Assembly (NCBI RefSeq): GCF_029784165.1
Contig: NC_073694.1
Coordinates: 165,816,118-165,880,117, forward strand
Source of the DNA: Wyeomyia smithii
Taxonomy: Eukaryota; Arthropoda; Insecta; Diptera; Culicidae
Length of the DNA: 64,000 bases
Reading direction: 5' to 3'
The first letter of the stretch is position 1. Each line of letters starts with the position of its first letter. The position numbers were made by a program, and so were the translations under genes. Positions 10,953-24,000 of this stretch are shown one piece after another. The notes beneath the pieces are model-generated. The model did not search any database, was not told the DNA's origin, and worked only from the letters and a program-made list of their open reading frames with translations.

Positions 10953-11726
10953 CAGTGCTTTTTCGCTTTTATCAACAGTCGTTTTTATCACTACTCGCCA
11001 AATTCACGCTCGATTTTCTCACGGTTTTTTTTCGTTTTTATCACGCTTTTTTTAAAAAAACTTTAAATCAAGAATAAAGTACTTCCAGTTGTAGGAAATG
11101 CATTCGAAACATCATTTTCACTTGTGTCTTGTGTCCTTGCATGTTTATAGTTTAATGAACTCAATTTGTTTGATCAATTTTCTGAGGACACTAATTGGCA
11201 TATCTGTTACAAATAATTTGTGTCATAATTTTGAGAAAAATTAACCGTGAAATACGTATTCTATTGACTTTGAAGCAAAAATTACGTATTATTAGAGCAG
11301 TTGAGAAAAAAGATCTGTTAACAACTCAAATAGCCCTACAGTTTGGTCCTCATAGAACGTGGACTTAAAAATTATAAAATCTAGCAGTTCCACAATTTTA
11401 CATAAACAAGCATTAGACTCTGCTAGCTATGCTAAAGAATGGGCAGTACAAGTCATTTTGATATTTCATGTATAATAACCGGGAGAAAGTCCACAAAAAT
11501 GCAACGGAGAAAATTATCATAAACTAACCTTTTCTTGTTAATTTATTTTTATCTTGAACTTATATCCCCTCCAACCATGAAAGTGTATCATTTTACTCAA
11601 AATATCATAAATTTCAATTGAATCCAACACAAAAAATTAAATTTTTATCATTTCGCTAAATTCACGGTTTCGACAAATTCACGGTAAAATTTTTTTTTAG
11701 ACCGTGATAAAATCGAAAAAGCACTG
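10953..11726 (+). mobile_element. pogo/Tigger-like DNA transposon, internally deleted
   Basis: Terminal repeats CAGTGCTTTTTCGCTTTTATCA and the inverse (GATAAAATCGAAAAAGCACTG) are flanked by TA on both sides (10951-10952, 11727-11728). At about 11257-11345 the plus strand encodes LTLKQKLRIIRAVEKKDLLT followed by TQIALQFG, a pogo/CENP-B-type N-terminal helix-turn-helix, and then stops. The catalytic DDE core is missing. Two relatives are at 26835-27054 and 46923-48168. It lies in the intron or flank just upstream of the first visible pasilla exon. Confidence 0.7.
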
Positions 11727-11883
11727 TAATTTGAAAAACAAAAAATACCGTTGCTCAAGGCTTTCGTTTAGGATCATTAGTTTTTATGTGCAGAATCCAG
11801 TCACTGATTAATTATCCACACATACTTTTTATTAAGTTTTTTATCAAACTAATTTTCGTTTCTTCTTTTCATTGCCCTTCCAG

Positions 11884-12087
11884 CAACCGGGACTACAACC
11901 ACAACCACCACCACCAATGGCGGCGGTACAGTTGGCGTCGGTGGGGGCGACAACTATCACTTCAAGACACTGGTTCCATCGGTGGCGGCCGGTGCGATCA
12001 TCGGGAAAGGTGGCGAAACGATCGCCTCCCTGCAGAAGGATGCCGGAGCGCGGGTGAAAATGTCCAAGGCACATGACTTCTACCCCG
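11884..12087 (+). CDS. ps: pasilla exon (KH1, first half)
   Basis: The exon is preceded by a pyrimidine-rich tract and CAG, and followed by GTAAGA. It starts with two bases completing a codon from an upstream exon. It encodes a Thr/Gly-rich lead, then YHFKTLVPSVAAGAIIGKGG and the following helix up to HDFYP, so KH1 is split at a Gly codon. A methionine visible in another frame here is not the start. Confidence 0.92.
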
Positions 12088-15000
12088 GTAAGAACTTGAG
12101 CTCCGCCGTTGACTGCGCGGTGATACCACCTTCGAATACCTTGCCCTCCGATTAAATTCTCTCCAGTTTGCGCCTATCTAAGCAAAACTGCAAACCGTTC
12201 CACTATACCGAACAATAAATAAAAACTCAAGATCTGTGCGGTTTGCTGCAGCGTTCTATACCACTGTATCCCCTTTTCCCATCTACACACCACTCTCTGT
12301 CTTTCTGTCCATCGATTTCGAGTTTCCAATTTTGTTAACCGTTTCCGTTCAGTTATTAACAGAACGTTTGATTCTGTCCACAATGTACTTTTATGATTTG
12401 ATCCGTTGGTTAAAACTTTTCAGTATTCGCATACAGATTCTAGAACAAAAAACTACTTTCATCAATACTAATACAAACTAAGTTACCACATTAGTCAACA
12501 AACCATCGCCCCTTTCGCGGTTGTTAAAATCGAAAACCTAAGTTCGTATTTTCCATCGGATATCATGTAGCATTTCATAACTGCTCTCATCGCGATCATT
12601 TATCTGTGTAACTTCCTATGATTTTAAGCTGCTGTCATTCAATGCCGATTCAGTGTTCACACGTTATCGTTGTGTTAACCTCTTTATCTTTTTATTTCCA
12701 AGTAAAAAACTCACTTCGACAGCAATAGGCTGTACGTACGTTGTCAGCATTTTTGGAGTAAAACTAAAATTTAGTTCATCTATTTATTTTTTTGTACGGC
12801 CTACTTTCTGTTCAAATGTCATCCGAATATGTTTACGCCCCCCATTACGCGACCGTTTTGCTCACCCCCTCCTTTCTCTCTATCTGTCTCTACCTATCAG
12901 CATCTGTAAAAAGTTTCGCATTCTCAGCTCACCGAATATCTCTTTTTTTCTCTCTCTCATTCTACTTCTCATCCTCAAGGAACATCCGAACGCGTCTGTC
13001 TCATTAGCGGCACAGTCGATGGCATATTGACTGTGCTCGATTTTATCATTGATAAGATTCGCGAGAAGCCAGACATGACCAAGGTACTGACCGACGCCGA
13101 CGCCAAGCAGGCGGCCGAGCGCGACAAGCAGGTCAAAATTTTGGTCCCGAACTCGACGGCCGGTATGATCATCGGCAAGGCCGGGGCCTACATCAAACAG
13201 ATCAAGGAAGATTCGGGTTCGTACGTCCAGATCTCGCAAAAGCCGAAAGAGCTCACACTGCAGGAACGCTGCATCACAATCATCGGCGAGAAGGAGAACA
13301 ACAAGATTGCATGCAAGATGATCCTGGCGAAGATCATCGAAGATCCCTCATCCGGCTCATGCTTGAACGTATCATACGCAGACATCAACGGACCGGTGGC
13401 CAATTTCAACCCCACTGGTTCGCCATTTGCCGCCTCACAGAATCCCACTTTCAGCTCCAGTACCGCATCATTAAATACCGCACTGAGCGGCACACTGCCC
13501 GGGGCATCCGCGGCCGGTTTACTGGTCAACGGCACCGGACTGAATCTGTCATTAAATCTAGGTGCACCTTCACCACAAACTAATCCTACAGTTACCACAC
13601 AATTGCTTGAACATATTAAGGTAGAAGTTTCGTTTCGATAATTTTATATATTCTCTATATATTTTTTCGTTCTTTTTTTTTCTTTCTCTTTCCGTCACAC
13701 ATTTTTTTCCGGAAACTACAGTTTTCTTTTGTATTCTCGAGGCGTCTCTCGAAATGCAAAAACCCCGTCCGACGTTTTGTTTTTTTGTCTCGCGTTCGCT
13801 CTTTTTTCCGAACAAAGAAACAAAAGAAGACAATCAAATTTTTACGTCTGCTCTCTCGATATTCTACTACTATTTTCTGTATCTCTCTCACTATATGTGA
13901 ATGCATCATCCGCCGTTACTAATTGCAGTATTTTTTTTTTCTTTTTTTCTGTGTTCTCTTCCCTTTGTATCGATTTTTTCTATTCTCTCGAATGTATTCT
14001 TCGATCACAGGGTGCCATGAGACAGTCCGGCTATTCCGACACGGCTACCACTGAAGTACACGCAGCATTGGCCGTTCTTGCCAAGTACGGTGTGCTAGGT
14101 ATCGGCGTAGGTCTGCAGAATGGAACCCACACCACCCCCCTGAGCTTCCTGGGAGTGCAAGAGCTTCAACAGTCAACCGCAGCAGCCGCGGCTGCTTCGG
14201 CCGCCACTGGAGTGTACGGTGCGGTAAGCCAGCTGAATCTGGATTCCTATTTGCACGGTGCTGGCACCGCGACCCCCCGTACCTCGCTGGAACGCTACGA
14301 CGCTACCTTCGATCCGTTCCGACATCCCGGAACGCAGGCCGCCACACCGATCTCGATCAATAACAACGCCTTCGGTCTGAGCAGTGCTTCCGCTCTGAAT
14401 GCTGCAGCCGCTGCCCAAACGCTTGGATCGCTAAGCAAGAGCCCGACGCCTGCCGAGATGACCACTAGCAAGGAGAAGAACGTCGAGATCCCCGAGGTGA
14501 TCGTTGGTGCCATCCTAGGTGAGTGAAACGATATCCTGCGCTCACACCACACACAAAGTAGCCATCCCTCTCTTTGCTCACAACGTTCACTAACACCCAT
14601 CGAAAAGGGCCATTACGCAGCACCATCATCATATATCTACATACATAGCTGGATGTGGAAATCTCTCTAACCCGATTCGTACGACATTCACGACATTTCG
14701 GACATTATTATTATCATCACCGTTCGTCTCCTGTTCAGGAAATATACATGCACGATTCGTTTATCATCGTCATCCTGTCACATTATCATTGCAGACGTTT
14801 CTAGCTGTTTGAGTTTGTTCATTAGAGTGCCCCAGTTTTTTTCTGAGTTTCGTATGTATTGTAATAAATAAACAATTGATGTGAATTTAACTGGAAACAG
14901 TCGCAAATTAACTGCAATAAACTGGATTACATGTAAAAATGTTTGCTCTGTTTTATTGTTGTTTAAATAATCTGTGCATCATAGGTTGAACAGAAAGCTT

Positions 15001-18000
15001 ATTTTGGCGTTTTTTATCCAGCGCAATAAATGCCGCTGAAACCTATGGGCTAGCTGTAAGAAAATCCAGGCACGGTATCCCATACCTTTCAAAATTTGCG
15101 CAAATTTTAAGCCAATACACATGCCTAAATCGTGCTGAATAACACTAAATGGCAATAAATCAATTTTTATTGTCACACTCTGTAAATTTATTGACGCGGT
15201 TGGCATCACAAGCAATTAAAAGATGACAATTAAGCGAGCATAATTCTCTCTGTGGTGGTGTGTATTTTTATACACGCGCGACAGGAACTTCACAGTGCAC
15301 AATGGACTAGGAACCGAATTTAAGGGGAAATTTGAGTCTATAGCTCTATATTAATATTTTAGAGGAAAACTTTCTTCTACAAAATTATTACATATGATGA
15401 ATCGCTTATTGAAAAATTATCGAAAGTTAGGGTGACTCAAATATTCGATAAAATCAAGTATCTAACTGTTTTACCCTTGTAGATGAAAGAAAAGGTTGTT
15501 CTACAATGTTAGAGCCCTGGTAAATCGAAGTAGCTTTGTAGAGAAAAGTTTTTCTCTATCTTAATAGAGGAACTGATTTAGAAAAAAACACACATTTTTC
15601 GCTCAAATTTTTTTATTTCAACATACACATTAAAACTGTCTTCGAACGAGTTTTAGAGCTTTTTAGAAGAAACAATTTGCAATGCTGACATCGTAAACTT
15701 TTCGATTCTACTCAAAGTTATTAATGTTTTTCATCATCAAATATGCCTTTTTTATTTGTTTGTCAATCTTTTTGCGTAAAAAATATCTCTTGACCTCAAT
15801 TCGAAAGGCAAAATTAACTATGGAGAAATTTTAAAAACATGTTATTTTTTATGTTTGAGTAAATTCAATTTGAAAAAAAACGTCACTTTCTTTCGGAGCC
15901 AACCCAGCGAAAAAATACGGGTTTGATTATTTTTGACGAAGATCCGTCCCTGCAATTTTGCGCACAAATGAAGCACTTTGCGTGACCAATTCCGAAATAC
16001 GGTTTTATTCGATGTATTTTATTTTCGAAAATTCATAACTTTTGAACCAGTTGATCGATTTTGGATATTTTATGATCAAATTGAAGGTTTTTTTTTCTAG
16101 TTTTGAAAGAAAATACAAAAAAAAAACAAATTTGTGTGCTTTTACATGCAAAATTTTTAAAATCATTCAATCATACAATTTTTGTCATGTTTTCAAATTG
16201 AATTTACTCAAATATAAAAAATAACATATTTTTCAAAATGTTTCCATAATGTCAAATGTGCCGTTCAAATTAAGACCAAGATCTCTTGGTCTTAATTTGA
16301 ACGGCACATTTGACACAGTTTTGAAGTGAGAATTGAAATAAAAAAGTAAGAGCTAAAAATACATCTTTTCAATCTGAATCGGTTATTTTCAATAATAAAG
16401 AAAAACTTTTTTTCTGCAAAGCACAGCAAAGCTTTGGTGCTACATTCCGATTCGGAACTTGACCTTCTGTTTACTATAATACACAAACTTCGCAGCCAAC
16501 CGTTACAATTGCTGAGCTAGCGCTACGATCCTACTGACACTAACAGTCTCTGCCGAGTCAAGACTCGAACCTACGACGACTGGCTTGTTAGGCCAGCATC
16601 TTACCTCGAGACCAGCTGGGGAGACTTTTTTCTGCAAAGTTGCTTAAAATTAACGAAGCTATAATATTGTAGAACTACTTTTTCTTCCGTCTACAAAGAT
16701 ATAAAAGTTAGATACTTGATTTCATCAAAAATTTGAGCCACCCTAATTTTTGATATTTTTTCTATAATCGCTTTATATCACCAGAAATTGTTCATTTAGA
16801 TTTACAGCGTTATTCTACATTTTAAACAGGCATGTTTTAGACATCAGAGTTGAATATATGAATCGAAAACTGGTTTTAAAAATTTTTTTTAGAAAAGTCT
16901 TGTAGCTCTGAAATCTCAATTTGTAGAGGTTTGGATGTTCGGCAAACAGTTTTAAAATAAAATTCTACACAACTTTGCAGAAAAAAATATTTGTCTAGCA
17001 AGTCACGTTCAAAAGTTAAATGTGGCGCCTTTATCCGGTGAAAATTGTAACTAATTCCAATAAAGCATATGACGGACAGCAGTAAAGGAAGCAACTTTCT
17101 TGAAAATGTGGATAACCTGAGACTTGAAAAAATAAATTTGCTGTCCGTTTTTCGGTTTGACCCTAGTGTGAGGCGTTCGTACTGTGGCACAGTGGTCTAA
17201 ACTCGAAAAATCGTGATCGTTTTAGATTTGACTGTGAAATATTGATTGCTCAAAATGGTGATTCTACGAAACCGGTTTTGGAATGGTTTTAGTATATTTT
17301 ACAAAGCAAAATATTATCGAGTATGTCTGGACATTAATGGTAATACCCTAAGGGGCCATCCACATACCACATGGACAGATTTTTGACGATTTTGAAGCAC
17401 CCCCCTCCCCCTCCGTGGACAACTGTCCATATGAATTATAAAAAAAAATATATGGACCGTGGACATTAGCCAAACACCCCCCGCCCCCCCAAAGCGGTCC
17501 ACGTGGTATGTGGATAGCCCCTAATATCTAAAAGTGGTAGACAAATTATATCTTATATTGAGTAAAAGAGTCTCAGAAATCGATTGGTAGGTGTCTGATC
17601 TACGTTAAATGTCAGCAACATGTCCATTTTGCCCCAATTCCCCTACAATACTAAATGACTTTAAATTAACTTATTTGAAATCAGTTTAATGTAATATCAA
17701 GAGTGTAAGTGATACTTGAAGATACAATAACAATTTGTCTTCACATAATCCTTCTCTTTTTGCGGGGAGGGGGTCGCATTTAACTTTATCGAAGACGCGA
17801 TGATTCTGTCTCATAGCTGAAGCGAGATTTTTATGTTTTGACCGGTCCTGGCCAAAAATGCAACCTCTTCCCGCAAAAGGAGGACGATCATGTAAAGACA
17901 AATTGTTATTGTATCTTTGAGTATCGCTTACACTCTCGATATTACATTGAACAGATTTCAAATAAGTTAATCTAACGTCGAGAAACCTATTTTAGTATTG

Positions 18001-21000
18001 TAGGAGAATTGGGGCAAAGTTGATATGATGCTGACATTTTACGTCGATCAGACACCTACCAATCGATTCCTGAGACTTTTTTACTCGATATAAGACATAA
18101 CTTGACTACCTTTTTTAGATATTAGCGCATTACCATTGATGCTCGTAAGTACTCGATATTATTTCGCTTTGTGAAATATACTAAAACCATGCCAAAACCG
18201 GTTTCGTAGAATCATCGTTTTGAGCTCAGTTTTTATCCGATTTAAGATCTATTTGTTCAAAAAGATGGGTAAGAAGATGCTAATATGTGAAAAACTCTTA
18301 GAATGTTGATATTTGGTCTTAAAACAAAATGGCGTCGAAAAAACATCGAAAATTTCCGATTTCTCAAAAATTTAAAATGGCGCCATTGTTGCTTCTTAAG
18401 TTGAAATATGTTCAAACTCGGGGAAATTTGGTTTTGTATCAAAATACACAAAAAAATATATAGAAACCAAGGCAGAAAAAAGTCATTTTTTGTTGCACTG
18501 TGTAATCGATTCGAAAGTGTATTTAGATTAGATGATGACAGCCAGGCATAACTAGAAAAACAATAAAATGGAAGGTTCATATCTCACCCGAATCGTTGTA
18601 GTCTTTGACGTCTGTGGTAGAGAGATATGTGCATGTCACAAAGGAAATTTAAATTAAAGTAAAATGTGCAGAATTCACACAATATTGTGGAACTTATTTT
18701 GTTGAATATTTTTACTTATGATTTTGTTAACTACACTGGGGGCTTTTTTTACACGGGTTATTTTTATGCGGTTTTTTAATACGCGACTTTTTTAATGCGA
18801 TTTTTTACAATAGCGCGGATTATTTTTACGCGATTTTCTTTTAAATAACGCGGATTATTTTTACGCGATTAGGAAGATTATTTTTACGCGGTATCAAATA
18901 AGCTTAGTATCAGTAAATCTAATAAAGTAAAAAATCAATCGCATGGTTAAGACACATAAGATTTTCTGTTTTATCAATCTGAATAATGCATATTTTAGAA
19001 TATATGCCGTTATTATCAATGAATAGACAATTTATGTTGATTCGGGAAAAAGAAACAAAAATACATTGGGTCATTCCATACGAAGTGTACATGCCACTTG
19101 GACACGATCATCACGGATTTGGCTCAAAGCTGGGGGAATATTCATCTAGGTTCACTATGAAAAAATCCCAATTTTGGTATCGATTGGAATACCCCCCGCT
19201 CTGTGGGACCCCCCTCTTTGTGACAAAGTCAGGCAATTTTTGTTCAAAATTCCGTTTTTCTTTTTCTTACAATTCATAGATGTAGGACGTCCTCGAAATA
19301 CTGATAGATGATTTTTAAAGAAAATAAACCAAGGAATCCAAAAAAAATATAATTTTTGATTGGAAGTGTTGCCAGATAGATTATTTTTGTATTTGAAAAC
19401 TAAATTTACATTTTTCGGCCAATGCAGCCATTTTTATTTTAAATTTGATAATTTCATCGTGTTCCTTGGAAAATGTCACGTAAGAAACAACTATCATCCC
19501 GAGGTAATATGAGACAATCTCGAGATATAACATTTTTACGAAAATGGTTGTAAATTTCGTAATTAATTTATTTTATAGTTTATAGCCGTAAGACACCCGA
19601 AAAATAGTGATGAGTGAATTTTGAAGAAAATAAACCAAGGAATCCAGAGAAAATATTATTTTTGACCGGGAGTGTTGCCGGATAGATTATTTTTCTATTT
19701 TAAAACTAAATTTGCATTTTTCGGCAAATGTAGCTGAGTTTTTTTTTTAAATTTGAAAGTTTCATCGTGTTTCTCAGAAAAATTTACGTAAGAAACACTT
19801 ATCACCCCGTGGTAATATGAGCCAATTTCGAGATATAGCATTTTTACGAAAAACTAATTACGAAATTTAAAACCATTTTTGTAAAAATGCTATATTTCGA
19901 GATTGGCTCATATTACCACGGGGTGATAAGTGTTTCTTATGTAAAATTTTCCGAGAAACACGATGAAACTTTCAAATTTAAAATAAACTCAGCTACATTT
20001 GCCGAAAAATGCAAATGGAAAAAATGGAGTACAATTCAATAACATCATTATTTATAAAACACGCCAGAAAAAAACTCCTCTCCAACAACACTGATAAACG
20101 CTTCGAAAGGCGGGGAGGTGGATTGAAATCTTAGAATAGCGATCTAAGGTTGCTTCCTTGCGGTACATCATTACGTCACAGCCAAAAATGTTTTTTGGTG
20201 CTATTCAAAGTTTGCAAAACTTAATTCGAAATGTTTCGAAGCAGATACGCTTTATGCTTGAAGATAACCACCCCAGCATAATAAATAACATAATCGGAAT
20301 ACGTTTATAATTGCAAATGGTAAGATAACAATTACTCTGCATTGGCTTCCTATTGTGTGAGACGTTTTAGTGTTCAGAAATTTCCATGTTTAGTTGTACA
20401 ACTCAGTTCTGTTGTAAAGAAAATATGTTAAAGTAAATAGACAACAAGATCAGCACTAGAGTAATAGTAAAGGTTTTAGGTTTGATGTTTATCTTTCAGT
20501 TTTTATGCGATTTAAAATTGAATATTGGTATTTTCTTGCGATTTAAAATTGAATATTGGTAAAATGGCACCTGAGCTAACCCCTAGTAATCCATAAAAAA
20601 ATGTTTCATACCGTTCGTATCATGAACAAGCATCCCATCACGAGCATTAAAAAAACACCTTTCTGTAAAATAGTTCTACACTTTTTTCGTGTCATTTCAC
20701 CTCGCGTGTCGCACAAAACAAAAACCCCGCTCACTTCGCCCTCACAACCATCAAGTTTTATTTGTGCTCCATTTTCCGTTGTTTCCGTTGAATTTTACAT
20801 CCGTTACTGACCCCCCAACTGACGTTTCCGCTCGCTCTCCCAAAACCAATTCTGTGTACTTGCAGGTAATCCCTACCTATACTCCATCTATTCGCCGTTT
20901 CTGCAGTATGCATTTCCCATGAATGCACCTGTAGAAAACGCAGCCGATCATCACTTTTGAAACGGCACGAATGGAAAAAAAAACTAAAACCATTTACACT

Positions 21001-24000
21001 AAAAGTTCAGTTTAAACAATAGGATTAGAAACGGAGAAATTAGCGCAACCTGGGGAGCTTTCCGCTTTGCTTCCTGGTTAACGCGCCAAGTTACCCATGA
21101 AACGATTCTAGTGACAAAATATTGCCAGTCGTTATAGCTAGTAGACAATTCTAGTTCACTTAGGAACAAAGATAGGATACAAAATAATCCACTATATTTA
21201 CAAAAGTTCTTTTTTTTTTAAGTTATGCACTCTTAAGTGAAACCATACGGATTTTAAAGACAAAACACTAACTTTAAATGATGCCATACACGCCACTAGT
21301 AAACACTAACCTACTATCGAGGAAAAAAACAAAAGACACGCTATACTTTACAAAACATATCTCCACTGGAAAGTGATTAAGACATAACAAAAGACACACG
21401 TAGCTAACACAAAGCAATTTATAACTAAGGAAGAGAATCAAGAATAGCCATTCAATCTAGATAGTACAAACAGGTAGGACTTTTTCCGAGCATGTGATTA
21501 CCGGTAGTAAGTAGAGTAGAGTTATCAAAATCGTGTGTTAGTTACATCGAACTGTGAATTTGATAATGATGATGATGATGATGATGATAACGCTCGTGAA
21601 AACAACGACAGTGATGATGATGATGGTTGGTGATGATCGAGCTGCAAGTTCAATAACACTTCCTTTAGAAAAAAAAACGCAATCAGTCTGAGATCAAAAC
21701 AGCAAACTGAGAAAGCGATGATCGTCAGACACTCCTCACACGAGCGCGCGAGACAAATGCAAGAGAGGGGGAGAGAACGAATCTGGCCGCTTTCTTGTTG
21801 TTGATTCAAGTATATATACCTTTTTTTTGTTTATTTTTACCTTTACCATAACATAAGGTTACTAATCTTAAATACCTACCATCTACGAAAATTTTATGCA
21901 TAGAAGCAACAGTAGGTGTCGCTTTTGGTTACTAACGGTTGCCTACTAACAGGTGTTGGGTTGGCTTAGAGCAATATATGAGCACGTATACTAATAGATT
22001 TACGTTACCAGCAGCGAGCTGGTCGCCATTTTGATGGAAAACAGTCGATCAAAATTATCACTTGCTCGGTGATGCGCTTGCTTAGATTAATGATGGTGAC
22101 AAAGGCTTATATGTGCATGTGCATGAGGAAATTACGCTTGTGATTGTTTATTTTGCTCCAACTTTCTACTAACAGTGCTGTGGAAATAGGCTGAGGTGAA
22201 TGACGAATGGGAACGGGACACCATTCGGTTGTCTGTGATTGTATGGATATGTGCGCGTGAGACAGTTTAGATATATGTGTGTGAAGGGTAGTTGGGGAGC
22301 ATACTTAAATGACGTAGTATTTTTTTCCTAATTTTCACACCCCTCCCCTTCCCCATCGTAACATTTGGTACCAAATTAAACCCCCTCCCCTTCCCTAAGC
22401 GTAGCATTAGATGATTCCACCTTCGTTCTAATGAAAACGTACAAAAAAAAACAAGCTGTAACAATTATAAAAAATACTGTTTGAAAAAATAACTCACCAT
22501 GTCAAATTCTATTTATTTATTTCTCATACATTTGTGGCAGCATTTCATATGATGTTGACTGCGCTCTATATAATTGCTATCTACTTTGCAGAATTTGTCT
22601 TTGTTAAAAAAAATCGCTGTACTTACCAGCTTTAAAAACAAACGAGTATGCAAGCGATTGTTTGCCCTCAGAAGATGAATGTGAAAGTTAAAAAAATTTC
22701 GACAGCTCCCGCTGCAAAACTTTTTGCGATGTTTTAGTGTATTTTTAGTGAACATATTTACTGCAAAAAACTGGTCTAAAAAAATACTACATCGATTTCG
22801 ATCCACCCCCCCCCCCCCCCCTTCCTCATCACACCTTGTCACAAAACCTATCATGCCCACCTCCCCTCATGAATGCTACGACATTTGAGTATGTTCCCTT
22901 AGGGAGGCACCGAAAAGGATCCTGTCAAATTTTGAAAACCGATCATGTATATTTTGTTTATTGGCCAAAAAAAGAGGATCAAACAGCTCTAAGTTGTGAC
23001 TTTTTTATCCTTGAAAATCCAACCCGGGGGGTTGAGATCTTGTGTTATTCCCAGGCTTTGTTTTGCTCATCTTCATCTTAAAGAGAACGAAAAAACGCTC
23101 CTTATTTGACAGAGCAAAAACCCAGTGAAACTCTTGTAAATTGCTCATCCGCGCACGCAAGAAAAATGAAATAGATTGCTAGCTGATCAACTGAGCATTG
23201 CGTTACCGTTCTCATCGCTCTGAGGTGCGGCAAAAACAGTATAAAATCGAACTTTCTGTAGAACACGCACCCATGGTGAGTTGTGAATCTTCCTATAATA
23301 ATAAATTCGAAAACAATTAGGATGTGGCTTCAATGTGAACCTAAATGTTTTGATATTTGACCAATTTCTCTTCTAGTAAAGGAGAAGCTAACGAAAACTA
23401 CTCCCTCTTGAATTGAGAGAGCAAAAAAATGTTTACCCCTAACACGCGATGATTAAGAGTGAAAAGGAACTCTGCGACTGAAATACTCTACGCCTAAATG
23501 TGGATGTGAGAGAAAGTCTAATTCTCCAAGGGGTTTGGCAGGTAGAGAAGGAAATTTGAGCAAAAATCAAGAGAACGGAAGAAGCCTGGTTATCCCGGAA
23601 AAAAATTTTAAGTCGAAAATCGTCTTTCTGGAACTTTTTTCTAGCAAGCAAAAGCCTAATATGGGATATTTTCGACATTGATTATTAAAATGATTCATAA
23701 CTCGCTCCAAACCACATGTGAATAACTCTAATGTTTATTAGGCATCTTGAGTTTGGGTGGTTCATTTTTTACTAGGGTGATGCCAAAAACAACAAAAATA
23801 AAAGAAAAATATCAGAAAGACGATTTCCGGTCAAAAATTCTTTTCTAAGATAGCACCAGATCTCGACGTTTTAAGCATTTTTGAGTCATTTGGCATCAAA
23901 AAAAAATTTTCGGTTTTCCCAATTTCATGGTGGATTTTCAAAGGTCAAAAAATCACATCTTTGAGCGCTTTGAGGCACCCTTGAACCATGTCCGATTGAG

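Larger units (their letters stand above)
15395..16790. mobile_element. Foldback element with SINE inserted in right arm
   Basis: Sequence near 15420-15540 (AGGGTGACTCAAATATTCGA..AAGTATCTAACTG..GTTGTTCTACAATG) is repeated inverted at 16655-16755. A second block, 15830-15890 (ATGTTATTTTTTATGTTTGA), is inverted at 16190-16240. The arms are about 70-85% alike by eye, which suggests an old element. The right arm is interrupted by a SINE and contains a 66-bp palindrome. Outer limits are approximate. Confidence 0.6.

Noticed and set aside
13729..14526. 265-codon frame as a separate gene
   Set aside because: Its first ~95 codons are T-rich intron translated in frame with the third pasilla exon.
18738..18905. 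CRISPR-like array of short repeats
   Set aside because: Repeats are degenerate, irregularly spaced and AT-rich, in a eukaryotic intron; no spacers of constant length.
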